Part shown: one piece after another, positions 23,332 through 35,701 of the stretch
Layout of the letters: the number at the start of each line of letters is the position of its first letter
Numbering within the stretch: position 1 is the stretch's first letter
Source: Pezicula radicicola
Taxonomy: Eukaryota; Ascomycota; Leotiomycetes; Helotiales; Dermateaceae
Assembly: GCA_003008705.1 (NCBI GenBank)
Contig: PDUO01000066.1
Coordinates: 152,307 to 216,306 of the forward strand
Length of the DNA stretch: 64,000 nucleotides
Direction of reading: 5' to 3'
Made by a program: the position numbers and the translations under genes
Notes under the pieces: model-generated
The model's database searches: none
What the model was told of the DNA's origin: nothing
What the model saw: the letters and a program-made list of their open reading frames with translations, nothing else

Positions 23332-26300
23332 TCAATCTTCACCCGCAGTGACCTTGACAAAATAGACTCTGGCTGTAATCTTAGCCGTTACATCGCTCAG
23401 CGGCATAGTACTCAGAATATCAAAGACCGAAATATCACTTCGTATGTTCTTCAGGGCGCGATTCCGAATCTCGACGGCCTGTAGTGAATCAACTGCAGTA
23501 AAAACCTTGCTAGCCACGTCATTTTCTTGTAGAGAGAAGGGAAATATATGACTTACCACCATAGTCATAGAGAGGTTTTTGAGTATCGACCTCTTCCAAA
23601 GAGACACCCATGGCCGCAGCGACCAGGTCCATGATATTGTCTTCCACGGCTGCTGCTGCCTCTGCCATACTCGTCGTATTAGACAAGAGGGTGCCTATGT
23701 CTTGCTTCACCTTGCCGTCCCCGGTTTAGTTTCCGATTTTGACGCGGAGCTCGAATTTCCTGTCCTTCGAGAAGCCTCCGGTGCTTTCGTTGTGCTCAAT
23801 GCGGTCACCCAGACCCAGCACTACCTGGGCGGGCGGCGCGCTCTGTCCATTTGTGGTGGAGCTTCGCATGATAGCTCGCATTACGACGCCGAGCTCTTCG
23901 AGGTTCGTCTGCAGGCCGCGCCAACCAACCGTGCTGGTACCTACCCAGATAGCTGGCGAGGTCACCAAACTCGCCAGCTACCGTAAAGTGCGAGGAACCG
24001 GAGACCAAGCCGACGTCAATGCTGGTAGCGTTGATGCCGAGATGGATGCGAGCATGATATGCCAACGCGTCCTCAAAAGTATTTCCAGAGGCGTAATTTG
24101 TTTACGCCATGTTACCAATAACACCGGTGATGGATGACAGTAGAATGAAGAAGGGCTTGTCACCAGGCCAGATGTTGGCCAGGAGGTTCCGTGAGCCTTT
24201 GGTCTTGGGTTCAATCGCATGACGCCACTGAGCGAAAGACATGTCGAAAATGCCGTCTTCGAGAACCATGGCTAATTGGATCACTCCGGCAATCCTCCTG
24301 CCGCTGGCTTTGAGGGTGTCGCATACTTTGGCAACGCTGGCAGCATCGTTGACATTGCACTTGAACGCTTCGGCTCGTACAGAACGCTTAGCGAATCTCT
24401 GCAGATCCTGTTGATTCGTTGACCCGCCCGATCGAGACAGGAAAACCAAATTCTTGGCACCACATTCGACCATCCAGTTGGCAATGTCCACGCCAAGAGC
24501 GCCCAAGCCACCGGCCAGCACGTATGTTGCTTCACTGTCAAGCTTCAATTCCTGGGACGGGGGTACAGGCATGAGCACAGGACTTGCATCGTTCAATGAC
24601 ACGACAACCTACTCGGTCTGGATACTGTTCGCCGAAGCCGAAAGATTGGTAACCGGCAGCACCATCAGCGGGGAAGGTCTATGGAGGATGTACTCATTGA
24701 AGGCCTGCTGACGATACTTGGTCTGCCTTGGATCACTGCGGCCATGTCGATGCGAGCGAGAGTCACGTTGGTTTTCGAGGCCGGAAGAAGAGCTCTGGAG
24801 CTCTCGCCGTTGATGTCGACAAATTGGCCAAAGTCGCACAGAATCGACATGGCTCCAGCGACATGTGCGCCCGATTGTTGACTGACAACGACATCAACGC
24901 CACGGTTCTGGGTGGCACTTTGAATGAGTGGCACGAAATTCCTCAAAACCGAATCGAAGATGTAGTCTGTAGGGATCCCAAATCGGTCAGCGATTATGTC
25001 TCGCTCTGCTCTACTGTGGACTAGAGCAAAGATGTCGGCCCTAACGGCTTTGGCAACTTGTATCAGGGCTTGTCCGACCGCACTTGCTGCGTTGTCGAGC
25101 AGCAATGCCTGTCTGTAACTTAGATGAGCCATCTCGACAAGCGCATATTGCGCAGTTATCAACGGCTCAACGAGTACAACAGCCTCCTGCGGCTCAAGGC
25201 CATCGTACAGTGGTGCAACTAGGGCCTGGGTGTGGCGAACATGAGTCCTTGCAGCAGCGTGGGAGAAAACAATGACACGTTGACCAACCTCAAATGTTTT
25301 GGGCGAGTCGGCTCGACGAGTAACGACGCCAACAGCGTGGTGAACAGAGTTCAATGTTTGGCTAGTTCCGAGTCTAGCATACTCAACTTTCTTTGACTTC
25401 AACTTCGCCTGCTACAAGTGGGGATTCGGCCTGTTCGTCCGAGATCTAGATGCAACCTTGGACGTTTGTAGACTCGCTCGCTTTCAGTGGCTTTCCCCGA
25501 GCACCCAGGGTAGACAAGATCAGTTTCGTGGTATTACTTGCTAATTGTAGTTCGTAGTCGAAGCTAGCACTTTCCGTAGCACGAGGAATGTAAATCAAGC
25601 CGTTGTCTTCAGCGTATTCCATTTCTGCGTCCTCGGCCAACTCTCAAGCACACCCCCGTGAGTAATCCAGAAAAGATGTCCAACCGTGGAGACGAGTGAC
25701 TTGAATGCGCGGAATTGGTCTTCATCCCAGGCATGCACCAGTGGACTGTCAATCTCGAGGAGAGAAATGACAGACTTTCCGCCCCTCGAAGTCAGATTTG
25801 TTCGTGCGACTAATGCACCGGAGCTTTCAAGCTTGGTCTGGATTGCTGCAGCAAATGTACGAAGGGCTTCGGATGGCGATATAGCCAAGAGAAGTACAAT
25901 AGAGTCAGGCAGCTCAACCGAGGGCGAACTCGGGCTTGATGCGAACAGGACGTAGGTCGCATCCTCCGCAAGACGGGCAACGTGCTTGCAACCTGGCTCA
26001 ACGACGCTGACTTCGTCTGGCTGACCAGCGTGAGTGAGACACGCCAGTGGATCCAGCTTCCCAAGCGTCGTAGCGTTCTTCGCCATGTCAGGAACTCCTA
26101 AGCCGATGACGAGATCATTGGCTTCTGGAGCCAGCGTCTGAAGAAGTTTGCTCTCCGGCAGCCATTTATAGGTGATGGTCGTGTTCTCAGCACCTTCGCC
26201 AAGCATCGCTCGTATCAACTATGATCCCGACTCAGATGTGGCGAGGGTAATAATCTTTCTAGGTCCATACGTTCAGCTCTTGAGGCGAAGGAGAATATCG

Positions 26301-29300
26301 ATGCTGGATTCCGACTCATCAAACATGGCAACAAGTACGGTGTTGTTCGACGTCTTTAGGAACACCAAGTCTAGCCAGGTGTCGATAAACGCGGCCCCCT
26401 TCCCGGATGATACGAGCTTCGTAAGATCCTCGTTGCTGACCAAGAAAGCGAGATCGGGAATCCAGGTGATCCCCGCGCAGTTTTTGACAGTAAGCTTTGG
26501 TTTTGCCCACTCCTGATCAGAGACAACCAGTTCGGTGGTGATCTCATGGCCGCTCTGGGACAGCAAGCGACTATAGCCGGAGTAGAGTGCTCCGGATCCC
26601 TTCCTTTGGCTGATCACGGGTGAGGTAAATCTCTTCGATGCTATAAGGCACTGCGGCTTGCTTCACTGGCTGGCTGGTATTGAGGGAAGTAATCACTAGG
26701 TGGAAGATAGAGTCTATGGTTGCCGGGTGAATGATATAGGGGGACTCATGATGTTTAGGCATTATTGACCTGGTATCTGGAACAGCCATAGATCTATAGG
26801 AGGCTTCCTTAGATGGTACTACCGTGAGGGATACTACATTACGGAATGCTAGACCGTACTACATACCAATGGTGTCTAGATTTTTGTAGAAGTCATCAAT
26901 GTTGACAGCCGTGGAGTCGACTTCGGGAGCAGGGCCTTACGTAAACCCAATTTTCTCTGCCACAAGGTATCCACACTGCCCTCTCCAACTTCGCTCGCTT
27001 CCTTCTCGTATACGAGAGCAACGGTTCCAGTACAATGTTCCGCCCACGGCAGGCCGTTGGTTATCGAGTAGATCGTGAAGATCCACGAGTCGGGTTTCGT
27101 ACTGTGCGGATGGAAACTTATGCGGGTCTCCACGGGCGACCCGTCATCCAAAGATATCACGAGTCCGCGCTCGAACATGATATCGGTCATCCGGAAACCC
27201 TCAACTGCCTTGGAAGAGTCAGTGGTGCGTAGTACGCCTTCCAACGCTATGACAAGTATGCCTGCCCCTAGGTACAGCACGGTTCCCGTGATTGTATAGT
27301 CTTCAATCCATGGATTTTCGGAGATGCGTAGGTAGCTTCTCCACCGTGGCTCGTGGCTACTCTGGGAATCTTCCGGCTTGCCCAGAAAGTCACTGCGTAC
27401 GTGGGTAGGGAAGCGATAAGAGCGTGACGAATACGATTTGTGCCAGAAACTCTTCGTATAATTCCAGGGATAAGAGGGCAAGTTGCAAAGCATTTGAGGG
27501 GTGTTGTTGACCTTTGAGTTCTGGTTGACTGCACCCATGTCAACCTTGTAACCCGCAGCCAAGAGTACTCCTGTGGCGTTCAGGGATGTCTCCGTTGCGT
27601 CTTTGCCACGAACAAGTATAGAGGCGTAAGGTGCAGACTTAGCGAACTTGTTGTTGCTTACGTTAATGATCTGTCGCAACGGTCCTTGGAGAGCCGCGTG
27701 AGGGCCAACCTCGAGAAAACCTGCCCATTGTACGGCTACTAGGCGGGTACCGCCTGGGGCCACTTTCTTATGCTTCAGTAATGCCAAGAGACCCTGTGAG
27801 AATTGCACAGGATTGTGCATATTGTTGACCCAATACTGGGCGTTTAGTTCTTTGGCTGAAGAGACCATGGACCCGGTAAGAAACGAGTACATGACTGGGC
27901 TGCTGTCCGTCTCATCCGTCTGCTTCGGTGATACTTCGCCAATCATCTCAAGATATCTCGGCGAGACCTCGCGCATGTGAGGAGAGTGATACGCGGGTGT
28001 GATCTTTAGTTCGCGCTCGAATTTACCATCGCTAGAAATCAGGGTTTCCAGCTGGTTTATGGCGTCGACATCGCCAGAGAGTGTCACACTAGAGGGACTG
28101 TTTATGCAGGCCACGACCGCAGATCCGTGTGGAACTTTCTCAAGGTACATCTGAGCATCATCCTGAGAAAGCCCAGCAGCCATCATTGCACCTTGTTTAG
28201 AGACAGCGGCAGAACTGAGACCTGTACTCTGGACGGTTGATGTTCGGGTTGGGCGTCTTGGTCAACTCTTCAATTGCATTCCACTTGCAGCCCCCAGTCT
28301 TGAGGTGAGACTGTGAAACATTAATGCTTTGGCGGAATATGGGGTTCTCGAAAAGTTCCCGTCCCATCGCTGGCCACTGAGCGCCTTGACCGGTGAATAT
28401 CATGACAAGGTTGTCACCATGACGTTGTGATCGAGTTGCTGCTGGCAACCCTTTCGATAGTCTTTCTGTGAGCTCTGACAGCGAACTGGCAATCGCAAAA
28501 GTTCTGTGCTCTAGATGTGTGCGGTGTAGTGCGAGTGTGTATGCCAGATTCTCCAAGAAGCATGGGCCACGCTTGTCCTTTGAATCGCTTTGCAGCCATG
28601 TATTTAAGCCCTCGGAGACACGCTTGGCTCCGGTCTAGTCTTTGCTGCTGAAGAGAAATAATTGCTTGGATGCATCGTGGACGAATCCGTCTACTAGTGC
28701 ATCCTGAAGACTAAAATTTGAATCCGAGTCATGTATAACCGTGTTGTGCTTACCAGCCAGACTCCTTTCTTGGAGGTAATGGTAAGCATCGTCCATAATA
28801 ACGTGAGCGTGGGCACCGCCGAACCCGAATGAGTTGACACTAACCCGACGCATCCCTGACGTCGGCTATCTGACGACATCCTGTGGAAGAGCAAGGTTTC
28901 ACTCGCTGAACTTCAGTTTCGGCTTCACCCGTTCTACGCCATACGTGGGAACCAGCATTCCTTTTTCAAGTAGCAGGATTGACTTGAAAATTCCTGCCAG
29001 ACCAGCACATCCCTCGGTATGACCGACAGTAGGCTTGATACTCCCAACGTGGAGAGGAGTCTTTCCAGATGTACGCCTGGCTGCACCAAGGGTCGAGGCA
29101 ATAGCGGTAGTTCAAAAGGGTCGCTGACGGGCGTCCCCGTGCCGTGGCATTCGCAGTACTCCGTCTCCGACTAATCCAACCCTGCGTCCTCATAGGTCTG
29201 ATTGATCAGTTCGGCTTGTGCTGCGGAACTTGGTTGTGTAATACTGGGTGTTTTGCCGTCGGCGTTGGCACCAGTACCACGAATCACGGCGCGGATAGTG

Positions 29301-30196
29301 TCGCCGTCGCGAATAGCATCCGACAGACATTTGACGATCAGAGCGCCAATGCCATCTCCACGGCCATAGCCATTGGCACGGTCATCGAATGTGTGCGAGA
29401 TCCCCTCAGGGCTGAGCATGTGCATTGCCATGAGCTGGTGCATGGTGAGGGGATTAATCATGAGGTTAATGCCAGCGACGAGCAACTACCAGAATCAAGT
29501 AAGCTATCAATTCGCGCAAATATGTGTCCCGACCTACTATGTTGGTTTCTTTCAGCCTCAGCGACTGACATACAAGGTAAAGAGCGTATAGCGAGGAGCT
29601 GCAAGCGGTGTCAAGCATCAAATTCGGGCCTTTGAGACCAAAGAACCATGAGACACGATTAGCGGTCATTGATTCGCTCAAGGCCGATACTACCATATGT
29701 CCGATGTCGTAAATATCGTGCAAGGAGGTCATTTCATAGTTGTTGGTCATACAGCCGACGTAGCAACCTGTACGGCTGTTCATTAGATCCTCAACCAGGA
29801 TGCCGGCTACAGCCTTATAATTAGAATCAAATCTCGTTGACCAACTTGGAGGGTTATATTACCATTCTCGATGCTTTCGTAACTCACTTCAAGCAACAGC
29901 CTCTTCATCGGGTCCATAGCGGTAGCCTCTTTGGCTGTTATCGAGAAGAAGGGGGCATCAAAGTAATTGATGTCTTACTGAAGGAAGTACCTATACTGTG
30001 TACTGATTCCGCCTTTTCGGTCTGGATCAGGGCGGTACCTATGATTGCTATCCCATCTATCGCCGGGAACTGGACAGTGGCCGGTCTTGACCTTGCTGAT
30101 TATATCCCATAGACAGCCCAGAGATGACGCCTTGCTAGTAAAGCGACATGCCGCACCAACAATAGCAATGGGCTCCTGCTTGTCTGAGTAGTCCAT
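23332..30196 (-). pseudogene. Highly reducing type I polyketide synthase, broken
   Basis: This iterative megasynthase would build a reduced polyketide. Domain order on the minus strand: KS (about 30,196-28,620) with EPIAIVGAACRF, active-site DTACSSSL and ECHGTGT; AT (about 28,560-27,450) with FTGQGAQWPAMGREL; DH (about 27,340-26,570); a linker with a remnant methyltransferase region; ER (about 25,400-24,660); KR (about 24,560-23,940) with AGGLGALG and TNYASGN; ACP (about 23,690-23,440), where a 64-nt intron (23,556-23,493) joins to give VDSLQAVEIRN with the phosphopantetheine Ser. Damage is extensive. The AT jumps from NRPE directly to the SKQGAMMAAG region, deleting the segment with the GHSxGE nucleophile. 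The DH catalytic His is TAT (27,298-27,296), in a CpA to TpA context, and the Pro of the same motif is Leu. The MT SAM motif is unrecognisable (VLVAMFDESESS). Many stops and frame changes occur, for example TAA before TNYASGN near 24,103. The enzyme is dead, but its architecture is clear. Confidence 0.93.
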
Positions 30197-30451
30197 GGCG
30201 CAGCGCTGGAGACGGGTGGATGGTATGTACTTAGCACAAAATTACAAAAAAATATTCGAGCCAATAATGAGGGGAGAGTGCCTTCTGTTGCCTAGTGGCG
30301 GACATGCTGAGGACTTTTGTAGAGCTTGAGTTGGATTCCACTGTAGATATCCTACATGCTGGTCCGGCCAAACGTATTTACAGCATCTCGCTATTTGCAA
30401 TAATAAGGGTACACCGTGTCGACACGTTCACGCCTCGATTTGGTTGTAAGA
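30197..30451. other. PKS upstream region
   Basis: This stretch lies immediately upstream of the PKS start on the minus strand and would have held its promoter. I see no other gene. Confidence 0.4.
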
Positions 30452-30768
30452 TGTCGGCCTGTAATCACGTGTTTCGAATATATCCTCATTTCTGGTGGCC
30501 CTGGCGCCCGCCGATCCCTCCGAAATCGCAGATTAATTCAGACCATTCTGGCCCAGTATGGCACCATTTTTACGATAATGGAACGGCACCTTAAATACCT
30601 CATTTTGTATGGATCTGGGCCCATTTTGGGTGCCTCTCCTTTAATATATAAGCCTAGGCTTCCTCCCACCTAATGGGGGCAAGCAACAAAACCTTCATTC
30701 ATGATTTTCACCAGATTCTGCCCTTTCTCCATATGCCATATATTCAAAGTGATCGAGGGTTTATATAA
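30452..30768 (+). repeat. Less mutated copy of the dispersed repeat (copy B)
   Basis: This is the gapless partner of 894-1,210. It keeps C and G where copy A has T and A. It contains CTTTAATATATAAGCCTAGG, a TATA-like promoter segment, and lies between the PKS and hydrolase starts. It is plausibly a solo LTR or other promoter-bearing repeat inserted in the bidirectional promoter of the cluster, though no clear TG...CA ends or target duplication were found. Confidence 0.75.
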
Positions 30769-31122
30769 GATGTATCGACATATTGCATATCTTGATTTTG
30801 TTGCGGGTCGTAAAAACAGCACGACAGCGAGGTGCCGGATTACTCGATTTCCCTGGCACGTGCATACCCTAAAGACATGTATACTTTTTTATACCTATTT
30901 TGCTTCTTACAAGGAGGTACGACGGAGAAGGAGAAGAAGAAGAAGAGTTATCCCGGGGCGAAAAGTTGCTAGAAAATAGACTTTCATAGCGTAAAACTTG
31001 GCACAATCTTGGCAGAATTGTTTTCCTATTTAGGACAAATAGTGTTAAATCGAATTATATAGGCACAGCAATTCGAACTAATATGGGCTCTGAAATTAAA
31101 CTATACCTTCCTTATACGCAAA

Positions 31123-31983
31123 ATGAAGATTCTGTGTCTCCATGGGGTTGGCAGCTCAGGCACCATTTTCGAAGCGCGGATGGCAAATTTGCAGCGTAAA
31201 CTAGACCCCAGCTTTGAGCTCGTCTTTGTAGATGGGCCGTTCGAGTGCGAGCGAGGGCCTGGCACGTAGCCTTGTGACGGCTTTGATGTTCTCGTTAACC
31301 CTTCGCATCTAGGCGTCTCGGAATACCGGACCGGCCCGTTTTTTTCTGATACCCAAGGCTATTCTCCTCTTTATATAGTACAAGCGGTCAGTTACCTGGA
31401 AGACCCCCTCGAAGGCGAAGGCCCCTTTGACGGCATCTTCGGGTTTAGCTAAGGCGCAGCTTTGACGCTGTCATATTTTCTACCAGCAGGAAGCAACCAC
31501 TAACCTACTACGAGTCAAGTTTGCATGTCTCTTCTTAACCGCAATGCCGTATAGCCCCGATGTAGGTATAGGGGATACATTAATATCAAAGTTGCGAGCT
31601 CTAGAATACGATATAACGGATCGAGCAAGGTACAACAGCGAAGACCTGACGATCGCAGAGTAAAGTTTATAGATGTACTATAGCAGACAATTGTCGACGC
31701 CGCTATCTACGATTCGCATTTCCCGTGGGTCGACATAGGCGTATATCGATACAGAGAGTACGACGCTATTCCTCGCGTAATGTATCTATCATTACTAGCA
31801 CAAAAGATTCAAATTCCAACTATCCATGTATGGGGTCAGAACGACTTCAAGTATATAATCAAAATGGCCGGAGTGGCCCGCAGTATATGCGAGGATTCTA
31901 TAGTAAAGACAGTTTTACATAGCGGGTTACACAACATTCCGAAAAAAACAAACCGAGATCAAAGCTGTACTTCGAGCAATTAA
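31123..31983 (+). pseudogene. FSH-family serine hydrolase (PKS product-release type), broken
   Basis: FSH hydrolases of this kind (LovG type) release products from reducing PKSs in several fungal clusters. The start ATG at 31,123 is followed by KILCLHGVGSSG. The frame continues through FVDGPFECERGPGT, a TAG, and the nucleophile elbow FGFS followed directly by a TAA where the family has Gln (GFSQG). The C-terminal part has IPTIHVWGQND and the catalytic His in HSGLHNIPKK. Several more stops and frame changes lie between about 31,500 and 31,790. The gene is divergent from the PKS, which fits co-regulation in the former cluster. Confidence 0.85.
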
Positions 31984-32420
31984 CTAGGCTATGACCCAGA
32001 TATAGAGCTATAGAAATGGCAACTCAAAATTCCATCTTGATGATTTAATATTTTATTCCGATTGTATAATCCTAAATCTAATACATAATGATAATAAAAA
32101 CAACAATAATATGTCTGTCTCAATTGCGAGCAACTAGGCGAGAAAGGATAATCGAAGCTTTACTAGGTCGAGACAGTTTGTACAAGACGGGGCACTCCCA
32201 ATTCAGCAAATCGCCGATACTACTAGTGTCGAGATGATACTACGGAGATTTCCGATCTACCCCATATATATATATATATATATATTATAGATACCTTTGT
32301 CTACCTAGACGGACCCTAACTTCTACTTCACTTGTCTCGCAACGACGTCCCAACTACGCATCCAAACTACAACAATAAGAGCTGCACGAGTTCGAGCTAC
32401 CTCACCCGAGGGAACACCCT
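31984..32420. other. Intergenic with (TA)n microsatellite
   Basis: No gene is seen. A pure (TA)n tract of about 22 nt lies at about 32,264-32,286. The following CT/ACT-rich sequence leads into the reductase wreck. Confidence 0.5.
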
Positions 32421-33368
32421 ATACTTTCCTACAATAATCTAGCTCCCTCTTCGGCTATTGAGATCCACGACGACATCCCTAAACCTTAAGTATCGAAGCC
32501 TAGTGAATTGTTTATTCAGGTTAAGGTCTCTACTGTGTTCCGGGACAATCTCGAGAATAATGAGCTATATCTCCCCAACTATGCTCTCTTAGGAAATGAC
32601 TTCGCTGGCGTAGTTGTCGCCGTACACAAGAGCGAGCAAGACTTCCGCATCGGTGACCACGTATACAGTATAGCACACGTTAACCGGGGAGGTAAATGGG
32701 TAGAATATACCATAGTCACGTCAGAAGAAGCGGTTAGGAAGCCAGACAATCTGTCATAGGAAAAGGCTGCCGCGCTTCCCGCGAGCGCTCTTACAGCTGA
32801 TCAGGCCTTGTTCATTCATGCTGGAGTTGAGACTACAGTGCAGCAACCAAAGCGGATTCTAATTACCGGAGCAAGCGGTGGTGTTAGTATATATCTCGTG
32901 CAGTTCGCCGTCGCAGCCGGACATCACGTTGTAGCGGCGACAAGCTCAAAGGAGCGGAACGGGTCATTCTTGCGCTCAATTGGCGCCCACGAGGTGGTCG
33001 AATACAGTGAGTTCGGCACTTTGGACAAATTTGACCTTATCGTTGATTCTGTTGGGTTTCAGGTTCTCAGCGACTGCTGGAGCGTTGTTAAGCCAGACGG
33101 CACCCTCGTATCCTTCGATTCGTCCAGCTGGGGCTATATCGAAGAGCATAAAAGCAAAGGAATTAGCAAAGGAAAAGAAGGTGTTCGGGTATTCTACCTT
33201 ACCGTCAAGCCTTTGAGAGTTAGTATAGGGCGCATCTCGGAACACGTTTTGAAAGGAAACGTAAAAGGGCATCTATTGAAAACCGTACCGTTAAATGTCG
33301 TGCGGGAAGCGTACGAATCTGTTCATTCCAGAGGCATTGGACAAGGCAGGATCGTGGTGTTGCCCTGA
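32421..33368 (+). pseudogene. Medium-chain (quinone oxidoreductase-like) reductase, broken
   Basis: The family uses NADPH to reduce enones or related substrates. The frame contains LLGNDFAGVVVAVH and GDHVYS in the GroES-like domain, then ASALTADQALFIHAG, and the cofactor motif ITGASGGVSIYLVQFA with VVAATSS. The C-terminus ends GIGQGRIVVLP. The N-terminal start is unclear because a TAA at about 32,488 interrupts the frame before SKPSELFIQVK. A TAG at 32,757-32,759 replaces the Trp in the LSWEKAA-type motif. Everything after that stop is open to the end. The 3' end abuts the convergent asparagine-synthetase wreck. Confidence 0.8.
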
Positions 33369-33371
33369 ATA

Positions 33372-35133
33372 CACCTTTTTGGCCTTTGTGGAAATTCACG
33401 ATATCACACTTGTCACAGGGTTCACTGCTATTCACCTCCTCGCGACACTTAGTCCACGTGGGGCTTAATTCACTGTTCTCACTCTTGGACGCATAGCGCA
33501 GTTTGATGCTAGGCGGCAAACTATTGATGTACTCGGTAAGGTGGTGGTCCAGAAACAGCGTGCGTGCTTCAACGCTGTGTGCCATCTCAGTACAATCGCC
33601 AAGACACGATAGTAGAACATTGGCCAGCGAACTTTTGTTCTACATGTATATGGACGTGTGCAAAGGGTACCATTGTGACTGCATTCTAGCTTGGACGTCG
33701 CTTGCGTGTGAACCAAGGACCGTTCTACGGCAGTCATAGTCACCTTGTCGGGTTTGCAGCCAAGGAGCAAGGAGAGTAGACGTGGGATACCACGCCAAAA
33801 GATTATCACTCATAGCCGTTGCTCCTACACCCGCAATGGATGCAGGGGCTGGCTTATCCTCGTATGCTGTTGCGCCACCTGTCGCCAAATTCCTTTCATT
33901 TCCTGCTCCACGGCCTTGAACATTTCGCTTCGAAGGTCACTGTTTTGGGACAGTGGAGGTCGGGCAAAGCTTCATCAGCTTCGCGAAGGAACTCGGCAGG
34001 AAAGTGTGGATAGCCAGCGCAATGCTTGTCGGCCCCTTCACTAGTTAGAACGACCTTGACGCCGTGTTCATGGGGGAGCGTTGAGAGCGCAAACTTGGCC
34101 ACAAAGTTGAGGTCAAAGTGATGATGCTCGCAGTGGAACACGGCGTCCGCGAAGTCTTCAGCCAGGGTGTCCTCAGTGATGGTCTTCTTAATAGTCTTCA
34201 CTCCGAGCCAGGCGGCTGTGCGCTCGGCAATGCCTTGTGTCAGTTAGTATGCTGCTTTGGTGGGAACGCTCATTCGCAGCAAGACTTACGTGATTCATCA
34301 AACCCGGATGTCTCAGGAAACACCACACTGAAGCAGGTGACACGAGTAGCCTCTTCGTTTCCTATCTTGGCCTTTTCCTTGCGTGCAAGTTCCGTAACTA
34401 TACCGGCAATGGCAGAAGAGTCGATCCCTCCAGGCAAGACCTTTTGAACTCCGTGGAACAGCGTTCAGTCATCAAACATCTATCCAGCGTCGGTAATTGC
34501 ACGCACGTCCCAGCGCGGCTTCCAGCCCAAGGGCAAGAATGCCTTGGCAGCGGCGAGCAGCTCCGACCCGACGCAAGTATACACTAGCGGCTTGATTCCA
34601 TAACAATCGCGTACGGCGATCACGCGCTGAGCTCCTTCGCGGTTATCTTAGAGGATAAACGCGAATTCACCTCGTAGATGCATGAGAAAGTCAGGGGCGC
34701 CTGGATCTTATAGAGCGCTAAAACAAGCTCGCTGTCACTGTCGCTCTAGAAAGGGTAGTTGTGACCGGTTTCGCATTCATGTCAAAGACGATTGTAGTTA
34801 TATATCTCGCCATTCACTACAGTATAGATTTAGTTGTTGTTGCTGTGGAGTGGTTGTCGCCCTGCAGAGGATAGATCGTTGATGGACAGTCCGCAGTAGG
34901 CTAGCCCGACTTGCTCGTTTCGCACTGATCCATATCCCCGAGTCATCCGGGCCACGGTGGGTGATAAGATCGACTAAAGCTTTGAGGTCTGCCACAAGTC
35001 CCTTCGCTACACCATTGGCTTCGTGGTCGTGTTTGATTTCCCCGTTGCAAGGAGCGTTTGCACGCTCCGTGCAGCTACTGTGGCCATTGATGCTTGCCGC
35101 TGGAAGCAAAATACAGGCAGAAAACCTATACAT
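33372..35133 (-). pseudogene. Glutamine-hydrolysing asparagine synthetase-like enzyme, broken
   Basis: Class II asparagine synthetases use an N-terminal Cys glutaminase and a C-terminal ATP-pyrophosphatase domain; homologues in metabolite clusters form amides. The minus-strand start (ATG at 35,133) reads M-Y-R-F-S-A-C-I-L-L-P, where the family begins M-C-G. The Cys2 codon is TAT and the next AGG, both explained by TpG to TpA changes, so the glutaminase nucleophile is lost. Next come VDLITHRGPDDSGIW and, after frame changes, VRDCYGIKPLVY. The sequence then jumps from QKVLPG directly into GIDSSAIAGI, so roughly 70 family residues before the PP-loop appear deleted. An intron near 34,290-34,236 (GTAAGT donor) follows PETSGFDES. 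The region SEGADKHCAGY shows G-to-S and E-to-K changes of the GEGADE motif. The C-terminus has MAHSVEARTLFLDHHL and becomes unreadable near 33,400. Confidence 0.88.
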
Positions 35134-35701
35134 TTTTTTCATACGATTACCATAATCGAAAGAGTATTACGGAAGAGACGACAACAAATGTAAGTGTTTC
35201 ACGAAAACCAACTGGCTGCTTAGTGGCCTTGCGGTAAAGGCCCCGCCGACTACCTATGGGTCTATGTTCAGGGTATAATTGAAGACAGATATAACTGAAC
35301 CGGTAACAAGACCTAGCCAATAGTGTACAGTCCTCAACACTTCCGTTACCGCCGTCGGCCATAACCAAATTGGTCCATTCCACAGCATCATCCATCTACC
35401 CATCCTCCTAGCACGCACTGCAATCTTTTTTGTCATTAACTCTACTAATTGATTCTGAACCTGGCACATGGTTGCGCCTTACGGTTTTAAGAAATATATA
35501 CGTGATCACATTTTATTACGAGCTACAACTACTAAACGTATACTAGTCTTTAATAGGTGACTTAGATGTTATAGATGTTTTCGGTCTCGACTTTATATTT
35601 TATTTTTAAGATTTAAATCTCTTTAGAATAATATTTTTATAAGTTTTTTTTTTATAAAAATAAATATTTTAAAAACTACAAAGTCATAATTTCCAATTAA
35701 C
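35134..35701. other. Intergenic, ending in an AT-rich RIP-like patch
   Basis: Small minus-strand frames occur at 35,147-35,469 with no recognisable family (one has a single hydrophobic stretch). From about 35,500 to 35,700 the sequence is very AT-rich, resembling the block at the left edge. Confidence 0.45.

Noticed and set aside
25686..25955. Plus-strand open frames across the PKS
   Set aside because: Minus-strand domain motifs (KS, AT, DH, ER, KR, ACP) explain the region; the plus-strand frames show no family resemblance.
32970..33272. Long antisense and alternative frames inside the reductase wreck
   Set aside because: They are shadows of the recognisable reductase frame on the plus strand.
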